Shown here piece after piece: positions 24,853 through 36,920 of a DNA stretch of 64,000 nt. The DNA comes from Congeria kusceri (Eukaryota > Mollusca > Bivalvia > Myida > Dreissenidae). The notes under the pieces were generated by a model. The model had not been told where the DNA came from, made no database searches, and saw only the letters and a program-made list of their open reading frames with translations. Both the position numbers and the translations under genes were made by a program. Within the stretch, counting starts at the first letter, position 1. The number at the start of each line of letters is the position of its first letter. Location of the stretch: contig CM051033.1 of assembly GCA_027627225.1 (NCBI GenBank), positions 15,142,058-15,206,057 on the forward strand. The letters are read 5' to 3'.

Positions 24853-25316
24853 CAATGAAAAGGACCTTCAAAGTCAACAAAGACACAACTGCGTAATGAT
24901 CCTTACAATTTATTATCTAATGTATAAATCAATACACAATAAATGACCATGGCCTTTCTGCTCGTTTTCAAACATTCTGAAACGAAGCACATGCGTGACT
25001 GCAAATTTGATTTGATTGTGTTGAAAAATACGTTTTGTTGTATCATGACACAGACTATAGCTACCACCAATGTTAACCTAGTACCCTGTTCAGATGCCGA
25101 ACTGTAGTGGTAAAACGTGTTGTGTTGTTCTTCACATTAATGAATACTCATTTGAGTTTACCATTATGAGTTAATAAAAAAATCATATACACAATAATGC
25201 AACAAACATAAACATGGTGTCAGAACGGAAACAATGGCTCTACGTCAAAATCGGATTACTTTAATGCAGTTAAACACAATTTTGTGCTAAATAATTAACT
25301 CAAACACGTTTAAGAA
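24853..25316 (+). promoter_or_regulatory. Possible LTR remnant and leader with primer-binding site
   Basis: The DNA between the truncated tandem unit and the gag frame contains TGGTGTCAGAACGG near 25214, which has the form of a retrotransposon primer-binding site. Upstream DNA could be a 5' LTR, but no matching 3' LTR remains in the window to prove it. Confidence 0.4.
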
Positions 25317-25901
25317 ATGGCTTTATCTGGAATAACACCACCAGTTATGGACTGGAACAGTTCGAACTTACCATCCACGTGGGAGAAATTTGAAAGACAC
25401 ATGAAATTAATATTTTATGGACCATTGAAAGAAAAATCGGGAGAGGAGAAGATTGCGTTCTTACTCATATGGGTTGGTGAAAAAGGCCAAGACATTACTC
25501 AAGCATGGACGTAGACAGAAGAAGAAAAAACACAACAACAGACATACTTTTACAAATTCCAGAAACACGTGAAACCAAAATTAAACCCAGTATTTGCCAG
25601 TTATCAATTCTACAAGGAAAATCAGAATAATGGCAACATCGAACAATTCGTGACAAGGCTCAAACTAAAAATTACTGACTGTCGGTTTCCAGCAAATACA
25701 CAGGATGAAATGATTCGAGACCGAATAGTATTTGGTGTCAACAGTCAAAAACTACGCGAGAAACTAATCAAAGAAGGTGAAAACTTGACATTTGACAAAG
25801 CAATACAAATATCACAAAACTTCGAATACTGTAGACAACAAATGTCGCTAATCAACCAAAACCAACAAGACTTACACCTCGTCTACACTCGTGACAATTG
25901 A
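25317..25901 (+). pseudogene. gag: Gag remnant of a Ty3/gypsy-type retrotransposon
   Basis: The frame starts MALSGITPPVMDWNSSNLPS and continues in the same frame past an internal TAG (25512) to YQFYKENQNNGNIEQFVTRL and the retrotransposon Gag-type segment RDRIVFGVNSQKLREKL, ending at 25901. This is the capsid part of Gag, which would form the particle. The nucleocapsid zinc knuckle and the protease are missing; a short unrelated AT/GC-mixed stretch separates it from the pol fragment. Broken and not expected to function. Confidence 0.8.
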
Positions 25902-26035
25902 CGTGCAAGTGGCGACTCAACAATGCGATACGCCGTCCGCATTACGCAACGTCAACAATCGAAGACTTAATTGCAGAATTGTCAGGCGCGACGCGCATTA
26001 GTTAACTTAATTTAACGCACGCGTACTGGAGTGTT

Positions 26036-28155
26036 GAATTGGACGAAGAATCGTCGTACCTTACGACATTTGCGACATTTGGAAGGTACCGCTACTTGCG
26101 CCTTCCTTATGGCATTTGTGCTTCTAGCGACATATTTTGTCAAAAAGTTAACGAAATATTTAAGGGACTACCAGGTATTCACCCGCTGGTTGACGACATC
26201 CTGGTCTGGGGAAGCACCCCCCGGGAACATGTTCAAAATTTGACTAAGGTATTGCTACGCGAACGCGAACGCGGTATCAAATTCAACCCTGTAAAATGCA
26301 CACAATTGGGATAAAATCAGTATCATTCTTTGGTCAGGGGATACCTGAAAACGGGCTACAAGCCGAACCGAAGAAAATTGAGGCAATTACGAAATTGCCA
26401 GTCCCAGAAAGCCGCGGAAAGGTCAAAACTGTGCTAGGGCTAGTGAATTACATGGCAAAATTCAGGCCAAACTTAGCTGAGGTCACCGCACCCTTAAGGA
26501 GCCCCATAAAGAAAGATGTAGAGTTCCTGTGGTACACCCCACAGGAAGAGGCCCTGTCAAAGATCAAAGACATCATTACTCAGTCGCCAGTTCTAGGGTA
26601 TTATGACCCTAAGAAACCCCTCATACTGGAAACCGACGCGAGTAAATATGGGTTAGGCTGCTGTCTTATGCAAGACGAGAGACCCATTGCGTATGCCAGC
26701 AAATCGTTAACGGAAACGGAAATTGGTTACGTCGTCATTGAGAAAGAATTTCTCGCGATTCTCTTTGGATTAACGCGATTTCACCAATTCACTTACGGTA
26801 GGGAAATGATCGTTCACTACGATCACAAGCCGATTTCTGTAATAATGAAACAGCCACTTGCTGCTGCACCGCCGCGACTACCAATAATACTTCTTGCAAT
26901 GTCAAAATATCAGGTCAATGTACATCACGTACCCGGGAAAAAATCCCGGTGAGTGACTACTTGTCAAAACATGCGTTGCCCGACACATGTCCCGAAATAA
27001 TTGAACGTCTTGACAATCAGGTGCCCACGGTACATCAACAACTTCATGTCACAGATCCCAGACTGGAAAAAAAACTGGCGAAAGACCCGCAAATGATAAA
27101 ATTTAAACGTTCTATAACCGAGCGCTGGCCGGAGTCCGTGAAACAATGCGACCCAAACATCGCAGAATATTTCAACCACCGTGACGAATTAAGCTCGGAG
27201 GATGTTCTGATATTCAGAGGGCACACATTGGTTATCCCAACATCCCTGCGAAATGAACTAGTGCAGAAAATTCATTCGTCACACTTGGGAATTACAAAGA
27301 CACTTGAACGCGCCAAGGATTCGTTGTTTTGGTCTAAGCAAATAACCGATTACGTCACTAACTGTCCGACTTGCCTTACTCACATAGATACAAATGCCCC
27401 AGAACCGCTGATGACGACCCCATTTCCGGACAGACCCTTTCAGCAAATCGCTACTGATCTGTTCCACTTTAACGAACACGAATACCTTTTAACGGTAGAC
27501 TACTATAGTAGGTTCTTTGAAATTGACCATTTACCAAACACACGATCACAAACAGTGATAACGAAATTGCAAAAACACGTGTCAAGAATGTCAATTCCCG
27601 ATATTCTAATATCGGACAATGGCCCTCAGTTTTTGTGCGCCGAATTCAAAAAATGTGTCGATTGTTAGGGATTCGAACACAGAACTTCCTCACCAGGTCA
27701 CCCACTAAGCAATGGTTTGACCGAAAAAGGCAGTAGGGACAACTAAAATGCTGATGCAAAAAGCATTAGACACGAAAACCAATGTGTACTTAGCTCTACT
27801 TGAATATCGCAACACCCCGTTGCAGTGTGGTTACACACCTAGTCAATTAACTCTTGGTCGCCGAACCAAATCCGTTGTACCAATCACAAACAATGCACTG
27901 CAGCCAGCACTGATCAATGACAGACAGGTACATACACGAATGCACGAGTCAAAAGCGCGACAAAAGTCGAATTTCGACAAGACATCGCGACCGTTACCGC
28001 CATTGCCAGTAAATGACTCCGTTCGTATCAAGTTCGGAAAAATCTGGAAAGTAGCGAGTCATGAAAGTTCACAGTGACCGTTCCTACGTAGTGCAAACGG
28101 CCGATAGAAACAGGTCAGTGTTGCACAAAATGCGTGCAAATACTAGCGATTTTTT
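26036..28155 (+). pseudogene. pol: Pol remnant (RT, RNase H, integrase) of a Ty3/gypsy-type retrotransposon
   Basis: Pieces in order: reverse transcriptase palm (26039-26314, with RLPYGICASSDIFCQKVNEI and LVDDILVWG where YVDD is usual), shifted frame 26296-26952 with RT end and RNase H (ETDASKYGLG, YASKSLTETEIGY), then 26949-27668 with the integrase HHCC zinc region (HSSHLGITKT, NCPTC) and part of the DDE core (ATDLF, DNGPQF). The segment with the last catalytic Glu is deleted near 27668-27748. The integrase C-terminal part follows (YRNTPLQCGYTPSQLTLGRR) and fades into KVHSDRSYVVQTAD near 28100. The RT N-terminal half is absent. Several frameshifts and deletions make it inactive. Confidence 0.87.
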
Positions 28156-28394
28156 CAACCTACCCATGGCAAGACCCGATCTATCGTGGCGAAGTTCGCC
28201 TTCTTCAAGGACCGCGAGAGTGTACGGCGACAGTGGAAACACTTGAATGGAACGTTTTCGAACAGTTTCAGCCGGAAGTGGTTGCTAGGCGTAGAAAGCT
28301 GGTACCGAAGATGAAAGAGGCGAGGGGGCAAGGCAAGAGAGCATGGATAGCCTACGACACCCTCTACATAGACGGCCGTCCAGTCAAGGAATAG
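28156..28394 (+). pseudogene. LINE ORF1 C-terminal remnant
   Basis: Two frames together give GKTRSIVAKFAFFKDRESVR and, after a one-base shift near 28260, QPEVVARRRKLVPKMKEARG and GRPVKE with a stop at 28392. This pattern (FKDRE, then RRKLxPxMKxAR and a short -DG tail) is typical of the RRM-like nucleic-acid-binding ORF1 of bivalve-type LINEs. It abuts the end of the gypsy pol remnant, so the LINE is 5'-truncated or inserted there. Confidence 0.65.
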
Positions 28395-31262
28395 GGGCAC
28401 GATGGGGGAGAACTCTCGATCTTATCGTGGAACGTGAACGGACTTACTAAATGTAAGAATGATGACCCTTTATTTGTAAATATTTTGTCAAAATATGATA
28501 TTTGTTTTTTATTTGAATCCTGGACAAATTCTTCAAGTAACATTTCTTTAAATGGATATATTTCTCATAATTTTTATAGGAAATTTCAGAACAGAAATGC
28601 GCGTAGATGTAGCGGCGGCGTAGTTTTGTATTACAAAGAAAATTTAAAAGATGGAATTGAAATTATAAAAAATTGTCATGATTCAATTATTTGGTTGAAA
28701 CTAGATCGAATTTTTTTTGGTGTAAATGAAGATATTTATCTTTGTGGTTTGGTGCAAAGATTCACCTGCATACATTATTATTAGTGTTGATTTTTTTGAT
28801 TTGCTTGAAAATGACATTTCCATTTATGATAACCAAGGTCAGGTCTTACTCTGTGGTGATTTTAATAGTAGAATTGGCAGTAAATCTGATTTTGTAATTC
28901 ATGACGTAAATAGATTTACCGATGATATTGACTATGACCCAGATATATACTTTGTTAGGGCCTCAGTTGATAGATCTCACAATAACCACGGAATCAAACT
29001 GCTTGATTTGTGTAAATCCTCAAATTATCGTGTTGTGAATGGTAGAGTAGGAGATACGAGTACATTTACATACTTTTCTCATAACGGTTTATCAACAATA
29101 GATTATTTGCTTTGTCTCGAACGAAATTTCACACTTATTAAAGATTTTATTATACATGATTTTAAAGAGTTCAGTGACCACGCACCTTTATCATTTTCTG
29201 TATATTGTAACAAAATTGTTGATCCTTTGTCGTTTACAGAGACTAAGTTTAAATGGGACGAATCGTTGCGTAACCAGTTTAGATCAGGCATTATTTGTAG
29301 CCCACCTTTATTTAACAGAATTATTTATGATATTGATTGTACAAGCAGTGATTCTCTGAATATTGCATTAAATAAATTCACTGATGTTATTCGCAATGTT
29401 GCTGATCCTTTATTTTCAAAGGAACACTTTATTTCTAACAAACCGAAATTTGAAGAATGTAGCGCTGTTAAGCATGCAGATTGGTTTGATGTTGAATGTA
29501 AAATGGCACATGCTCATTATGGATCTTTGTTGAATATTTATAATTGTGATAAGTCGGACAATAATAGAATTCAATTGCTGCATTATAAAAAAGAGTATAA
29601 AAAATTAATAAATACGAAGAAAAAGACATATTTGAGAATTAAGGTTAATGAAATCGAAGGATTAAAATATCATTGTTCATCATATTCAGAATATTTTAAT
29701 TATGCTGTAGGTCTACGCCAAGGCGAAGTTATGTCCCCATTGTTATTTTCTTTATTTATAGAGGATTTAGAACTATTTTGCAGAATGAGGCTACTTCCGG
29801 TTTAAGTATTGATGATATTGTACTGATATTGTTACTATTTGCCGGCGATATGGCAATCATAGGTAAATCTCCAGAAGAAGTGCAAAACCATTTAAATCTT
29901 TTATCTAATTATTGTAATTGTTGGGGATTAAAGGTAAATACTAATAAAACTAAAATAATGGTGTTCCGCAAACGAGGAAGACTATTGCCATCTGAAAAAT
30001 GGACATATGACGGTCAGCAAATTGAAGTAGTAAACGATTTTAACTATTTGGGAACTGTTTTTAATTATACTGGAAATTTTAATTTGAACCAAGAACATTT
30101 ATGTGGTAAAGCACTAAAAGCAATGAATATCTTATTTAACAAATGTAAAGAGTTTGACCTTAAGCCCAAAACACAATGCCAACTGTTCGATGCTTTTGTT
30201 GGGTCTATTCTGAATTACGCATGTGAGGTATGGGGTAATACAAAGTCAAAAGAATTGGAAAGGGTGCACTTAAAGTTCTGTAAACGACTATTAAACGTTA
30301 AACAAAATGTTTGTAATGCTACAGTCTATGGCGAATTAGGTAGATACCCACTTTTTGTTCATCGATACGTAAGGATTGTTAAATACTGGTTTAAAATTAC
30401 CCAAACTGAAAATATTATTATAAAATCCATATATTTGCAAGCTTTACACGATTGCCACAACGGACGTTCAAACTGGATTTTAAATCTTAAAAAGCTGTTA
30501 GACAATTACGGTTTGTCTTACGTGTTTAATAATCCAAGCTCTGTTGATGTGAATACATTTATAACGCACTTTAAAAATGTTGTAATTGATACATATAAAC
30601 AAGAGTGGTTTAGATCTGTTGTTAATAGTTCTGTTTTAGATATGTATCGTGTATTTAAGCCTATTTTCAATTATGAATACTATTTAGATTTGCTACCTAA
30701 ATAACTAAGACATTATGTCACAAAGCTTAGAACTTCGGCTCTGTCACTGAGAATTCAAACTGGAAGATATGCTGGTCAGAATATCCCAAGAAACGAACGC
30801 TATTGTCTTTGTTGCAATGAATTAGATGTGGAAGATGAGTTTCACTTTGTCTGTAAATGTTCTTCATACTCTGTTCTTAGGCGAAACTATTTAAAGCAAT
30901 GTTATTACAATAGACCTTCTGTTTACAAATTCCACCAATTGTTAAATACAACTAATACATGCGAACTTGTTAAGTTAGCAAAATTTGTAAAAGAAGCACT
31001 AATTATAAGAAATAATTGTCTTAATGTTGTGACATAACTATAAGTAGTTATCTCCCATAGAAATTACGAATGTACATTATACTTATTTATATTAAGCTTT
31101 TACCAAAAAAATATATATGTACATGATTGTTAATTTGATTGTATTTGTTATTATTGTATTCATTATAACGTGACCAAATGTATGTATGTAAAACATTTTA
31201 GTGTTTAGACGATGTACACTGTACAAGTCTTAATAAATATTTGTCTTGTCTTGTCTTGTCTT
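28395..31262 (+). pseudogene. LINE ORF2 remnant (endonuclease, RT) with TTGTC tail
   Basis: Starts just after ORF1 with ELSILSWNVNGL, the first motif of an apurinic-type endonuclease. It continues in shifted frames (28434-28784, 28726-29805) to GDFNSRI, STIDYLL and FSDHAPL (endonuclease end). Much of the RT N-terminus is deleted between KKKTYLRIK and YAVGLRQGEVMSPLLF. The frame 29778-30704 has FAGD in place of the catalytic YADD, then a LxxLxxYCNCWGLKVNTNKTK thumb-type region, and an in-frame stop at 30702. The C-terminal Cys/His region (CLCCNELDVEDEFHFVCKC) ends at 31037. The 3' end is (TTGTC)n at about 31232-31262. Multiple lesions make it inactive. Confidence 0.88.
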
Positions 31263-31471
31263 GATATTGAGCCATTCCATGCTTTAATTATGCAGTCTGA
31301 TAAACGACCCGTTCCCCCACGTAACCCCCAAGCAGAACCAGTCAATCCCAGATCGCCGTAAATCTCAAAATTTCCAATACTGTACATCTGAATAGAAAAC
31401 TGACCTAATACTGGTCGACACACTATTAATACGACGCTGAAGAAGTAGCAAAACTGAAATTCACCGTGCAT
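31260..31471 (-). pseudogene. Signal-peptide-bearing frame interrupted by LINE, unknown protein
   Basis: ATG at 31471 opens MHGEFQFCYFFSVVLIVCRP VLGQ, a good secretion signal, then FSIQMYSIGNFEIYGDLG and a Gly-rich stretch to IIKAWNGSIS, where the LINE TTGTC tail begins. Upstream DNA is GC-richer than its surroundings. It could be exon 1 of a secreted or membrane protein disrupted by the LINE. The GQFxIQxYSIxN start is vaguely like Notch-ligand N-termini, but that is weak. It may also be a chance frame. Confidence 0.3.
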
Positions 31472-34400
31472 TTAACTACCACACTGACATCTGCAGTGTG
31501 TATACACTACAAGATCAGATCTACGGAAACCGGTTTTAGTCTGCTTCAAGTTCGCGCTGTGACGGTGGTGGAGGAAAGACTTGACAAATCTTGGTGAAGG
31601 GAAGAAATATATTATTTTTCGGCGTAGCTGTCTAAGATCACTTTTGACCTAGATTTCTTGCGATAATTATGCAGCGGGAAAATTGAATGCCAATAGAATT
31701 GAGCAAATTTTCTAATTTTAGGGAATGCAAACTCACAATAATGGTTTAATGTATACCAACAACTGTTGCATACTTTTGGGGATTAAAATGTACATAATTG
31801 TTTACATAAGCGGTTAAAATAAAGTTATAAACATATTCTCGATATACACTCTAGAACTGAGTATAAGTATGAACATATTTTCTCATTGTATGTCATGAAT
31901 ATAATATTATTTTAATTCCCAGAATTAATCCACTATTTTGTTTAGCCTAGCGGCCCGCTCTATTAATAACAATTGATTCTACATAGGGAGTTCAACACAC
32001 GATCATTCTAAAAATAGCGAGCGTTGAGCTGCCGGTGTATAGCTGTTATAATATACATGCATCAATTAGCGTACAGAGAATTATAAGAACGAATATTTCA
32101 ATAAATGGGGAATTTACGTGTATAAACATACTGTGCACGTTAATTTGGAATTGAATTGCGGTTGTGTTATATAAATAAACAATTAGAATTGCACATTTCT
32201 ATCAACTTCTCCAGTAGATGTTCATCAATCTATAAAAAGATACATTTCAATAAATAACATGTGAAAAAAATATCGCCCGGAATACGTCGAAATGATATTC
32301 ATGTTACTTTTACTTCATTGGTGTAGCATTAATTCATTATTTGCAATACCATTTATACACAGAAACCCTTGATACATCATATTCCTACCGGATATTATTT
32401 TAAATCGCCATAGTCTGATGTAATATTTGTGTTATCAAAAATGGAAGTTATCATTATTTCAAATACGCTGAATGTTTTCTGAAGATTGCTTTTATTTAGG
32501 ATACACAGTATAAATGATTAATTGACTTCAAAATGTTTATGTATTATGCATAGATAACTTCCAAGATGAAGGTAGGGCATATTACTAAAGAATAACTATA
32601 CGCGTCTGACAAAAAATAATGTTTAATCATTCCCCCAATTATTTTCGTACATCGTTAATTTGTTATATTTGGCCAACACATTTATATAATAATGATGTTA
32701 ACGTAAATTATTTCGATTATTCACGTATCACCTGTGAAAACATGGGGCGGTATGATCGGTTTATTCACGGTACAAATATTAATAATTATTGAATGAATCA
32801 CAAATTAATTTTGGGATCCGAGAAGTTTTCTTATGGTGTCCGAAACAGCTGGAGTCCGAGAAGTCTTTTTATATAGGTGGGGACCGAAAAATCTGGGGTC
32901 TGAGAAGCCACGTAACCGATCATCTTGGCCCTCTTGTATTATTATTAGGGTATAAATGATATCTCAATATTAATGTCAACGCCGATTGTCTTTTTTAAAG
33001 ACATTTCTTGTTATAATTTTAACATTTTAACCTCTAGATAAGTACATTTTATTGCAGTGCTACGTAAGAGGGCGTAACATTGATACTGTGTTTCATGTAC
33101 GGGCTCTTAAAAAGTGACTCAATACGTGTATTTTAAATGAGAACAGAAAAAGTGAGAAACCGCGCCGCGCCGGTCGCCTTGAATTTTAAAACGTTTTAAC
33201 TTTTAAGTCTTTCTAATGGCTTGTTTTATTTATTTTAGCAAAGTGAATTTTAGTTATTACAGTTTCATTAACTGAGTAAATCTATGTGAGTAAATAAGAC
33301 TGTGAGTAAATAGTACATTCGTGGTGGTGGATTTACTGTGTCTGTCTGCCACAAAGCTTGTCCGCTCCATATACCTTATAAAACCGCTTTTTAAAAAGGA
33401 ATTCGATGAAATGACAGTGATGTGTTTAAATCGATATTATTCGCCTTTGTATCGTATTTTCTTTATTGTTTCATATTTGTTTTGTAATTTGCAAATAAAT
33501 AATATTCTTCATTTAATAAATTCCTAAGTCATGTTAGTAAATACATTTCTACGCATTTGTACTTTCAACAAAACTAGCTTTGACTAAAATATTAGCATTT
33601 CGACAAAAGTAGTCAACAGTTCAATGCATCCCGCATCAAGCTAATTACTAGCATGCTATAGTATGGTTAAGTATTGGACTACTTGGTACTGGTTTTCGTA
33701 TAGCACATGTTCTTAGGAATGAGGTCAGGACAACTGATAACTGTAATGCATGCAATGACTATTTTGTGCATGGTCAGTTTATACAGATAGGAACTGACCA
33801 CTGGTAAGCAGCACTTGCAATAAAGATCTCTTACAGTCAACACCTGTTACACTAGCTTTGAGTTTATACAACACAAAGTAATTTTGACTTCTTTTTAGTT
33901 AGGTAAAATAATGGATACAAATTATAATTCATGCTATGGTTTTTCAGAAATCTTATTTAAATTGTCACAATACCAAATATGGTTGACGATATAACGAGGT
34001 GACTGTATTGCATAAAGAGTACTACCATTTATTGGTTATTTCATTAACAGAAGAGCCAACAATGGGTGTCGCTCACCTTAGTGTGAGCGATGTGTTTCAG
34101 TTCCACGCACTGAATAAACAACTTCAGACAGGCTATTTCATCAGCAAATTTTGGAAATACAAATCTGTTTCCGCTATTAAACAGAGTACAATTTACAACG
34201 TAAAACTATTCTAATTAATTAGCCGTTCAACGAATTTAATGTTACTGATTATATAGGGCTAAATTCGCTGGAACGTCTTATTGCCGCTAGTGGTAGAAAA
34301 TTGAACGTTTTCCTAAATTTCCATTATTTGCAACATCCAAATTATCCAACCTTAACTTAAGCTTTAACAATTGAGGATTTTGTGTGTCGTCCTGGTATAG

Positions 34401-34477
34401 TAACAGTAAAAAATTTGTTAGAAGTTCATCAGTGTGTATTGCTACAGGTCTGATTTCACTGAAATATACCTTAAGTC
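31472..34477. other. Intergenic, contains fragments related to the 7.83 kb unit
   Basis: No gene seen. 31700-31735 resembles unit position 7155-7200 (GAGCAAATTTTCT, TTTTAGGGAATGCAAAC). 32735-33020 is a diverged reverse-complement match to unit 6700-6960, including GTCAACGCCGATTGTC, GGTATGATCGGTTTATTC and TATATAGGTGGGGA. 33330-33395 resembles unit 7225-7290 reversed (AAAGCTTGTCCGCTCC), out of order. The unit therefore carries an older dispersed repeat that also exists here. Confidence 0.6.
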
Positions 34478-34779
34478 GGGCCCGGCTAGCTCAGTTGGTA
34501 GAGCGCTGGACTGTAAATCCGGGAATCGTGAGTTCGAACCCCAGCCCGGCCACATAACTTGTGTAGGGATTGGTCTTGAAATTATTTCTACGGCCATTCT
34601 TCCCCTACCTCTGATTCAAGTAGGGCAGTTGTCAGTTACTGGCCTAGGTATGTGCACTTACAACTGGTAAACCGCTTAGATCGGCTAAGCTTGCCCAGGA
34701 AAAGTGTGAGAAGGTTAACTGACCGCCGTGATATCACTGAAATACTGTTAAAAACGGTGAAAAATCCCAACAAAAAACC
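34478..34779 (+). mobile_element. tRNA-derived SINE, copy 1
   Basis: About 300 bp. The tRNA-like head has A box TAGCTCAGTTGG, B box GAGTTCGAACC and an anticodon-loop-like CTGTAAA (Tyr-type GTA), ending AGCCCGGCCACA near 34554. The conserved body has GGGATTGGTCTTGAAAT, CTACGGCCATTCT and GATTCAAGTAGGGCAGTTGT. The tail is GGTGAAAAATCC(C)AACAAAA. Five copies in the window share head, body and tail. Confidence 0.92.
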
Positions 34780-35010
34780 ATTGACGTTGACAGAGCATTC
34801 TACCAAGATACTATCCAATAATTACACGCTGCATTGTTTACTTGCCAGTCAAAATGGACATGTTCGCGAAGGGTACATCTGACTTTCAAAGAAAGATAAT
34901 TTGGCTAATTAAACTACGTTCGTATTGGTTTCCTACCAACTTTGAAGTTAAAATACTTAAATTCGGTCTACTTTCGGTAAATATGAGACCAGTGAATGCA
35001 AATTTAAACA

Positions 35011-36920
35011 AGACATAGCGCTCACCTGGGTCTGAGAACAATGAGGACCATTAGGGATGCAACAGGTACCCGTAAATACCCGCATTTGCGGTACTATTAA
35101 AACCCATTTCGCATGGCATTAACATATAGGGGCGATACCAAAAAAAAAACATGGAAATAATTCATTAAAAATACATAAAGAGCTTATGATTAGATACTAC
35201 CATCTTTTTTACATACCGGTATATGTTGTAATTAAAATAATTAATTATTTATTGACCAAATCACAGACTAATTTGATGTCAGTTCAAATTTGCGTATCAG
35301 TGATTGACATATTGCTCTGTATTGTTGTTTTCAAAAATGTTTTTGCAACGAAGTCCATGAGCAATGATAAACCTTTACGGGTTCGAAACTGGTACATACA
35401 GTGACACTATAGTTAGTAGACTACGAAAACTTCCTAAATTATCATCATAATGGCACCATATAAATGTATCAAACCAAGTAGATTATTCTCACTTTGCGGG
35501 CCCGTCAAGCTCAGTTGGTAGAGCGCTATACTCTCCATCAAGGGTTCTTGAGTTCGAGCCCCAGCCCGGCCACATAACTTGTGTGGGGATTGGTCGTGAA
35601 ATAATTTCTACGGCCATTTTACCCCTACCTCTGATTCAAGTAGGGCAGTTGTCATTTACTGGCATAAGTATGTGTACTTGGTACTGGTAAACAACTTACA
35701 TCTGCTTAGTTTGCCCAGCAAAAGTGTGAGTAGGTTAACTGACCGCCATTATATCACTGAATGGTAAATAAGGTGAAAAATCCAAACAAACTAACTTTCC
35801 AAATGTACTAGGTTACAGGAAGGAAATTTCTTGGTTACATAGGAATACTTATTGTTAACATTAACAACAATACAACTATCAATATTGTCAGATTAAATTA
35901 TAAATAACTATAAAACCTTTTAGTTGTTTGGCGTACAAAATAACTAATAATTTTGAGTCAATGACACCGCAGAGACAACTTTCCAAATGTACTCTTAGGA
36001 AAAGGGACATTTCTATGTTATATACCAATACTCATTGTTAACATTAAGAACCATACACCTATCAACATTGTCAGATTAAATTACTATACAACCTTTTAGT
36101 TGATTTGTGTAAAATCTTACTAATAACCACACCAATTTTCAGTCAAAATGAGTGTAGAAGTATTTTTCAATTAAGGAGAAATAATAAATCAGCTTCAAAA
36201 ATCATGTAAGATAATTACTTGAGTTTCCAAAATCCCAATTCAAATGCAGAAGTCAGTCCGAAAGTTACATGATTACATGATACTGAACAAGTTACTAACT
36301 TAACAGTACAAAAACTACAGAAAATAATTAACCCCTTCAGGCACTAGATCACATTATATTAATCCTATATGCTGATTGCTTGTTTACATGAATTTTAGCT
36401 ATTTATTGTTGTTTACATCTTTTTCCTGACTGGATGCCTAGAAAGACAGTGGAAAAATTTACCGCTGCACACATAGCCAAAATATAGGTCAGAAGCAGGC
36501 TATACATGTATTACTATGTGTAATGATGCTGATCTAAAATGAAAGTATCATGTTGACTCGGAATGATGTATTGATTTAACTGATAAGCAGGTTCCACTAT
36601 CTGGGTTATATCTGTGACTAAAGGGAAATAACACATATATGGCACTTATCTTCCTGATACTGCATTTACCTATTAAGGAGTAAATGTAATTTGGCAAAAA
36701 AAAGGGGACAATAACTCTGGTGTTCCTGTTTCGATCGGGCCCATTATCGAACTCGTCCTAGATTTTATGGTCATACACAAACTGAGCAAGTTTGGTCAAG
36801 ACTGAATAAAAAATGTAGTCTTTATCGCGATAAGGGTCCAAATTGTTGACGGAATACGGACGACGCCGGAGAGGTCCCCTATACCAATAGCTCACCGAGC
36901 AATTCGTGCTCAGGTGAGCT
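35011..36920. mobile_element. Composite repeat copy A (1.9 kb, SINE inside)
   Basis: Starts around GCGCTCACCTGGGTCTGAGAAC and shares long stretches with copies at 46051 and 55595: GGGATGCAACAGGTACCCGT, the SINE at the same internal position, paired TTTCCAAATGTACT segments, and GACAATAACTCTGGTGTTCC. It ends in a hairpin AGCTCACCGAGCA-ATTC-GTGCTCAGGTGAGCT (36889-36920). No coding capacity seen. Confidence 0.85.
35498..35791 (+). mobile_element. tRNA-derived SINE, copy 2
   Basis: Inside composite repeat A. Head GGGCCCGTCAAGCTCAGTTG, B box GAGTTCGAGCC, body and GGTGAAAAATCCAAACAAAC tail as in copy 1. Confidence 0.9.

Noticed and set aside
34478..34554. tRNA-Tyr-like gene
   Set aside because: It is the head of a SINE: the same body and tail follow in five copies, the acceptor stem has mismatches and the anticodon differs between copies.
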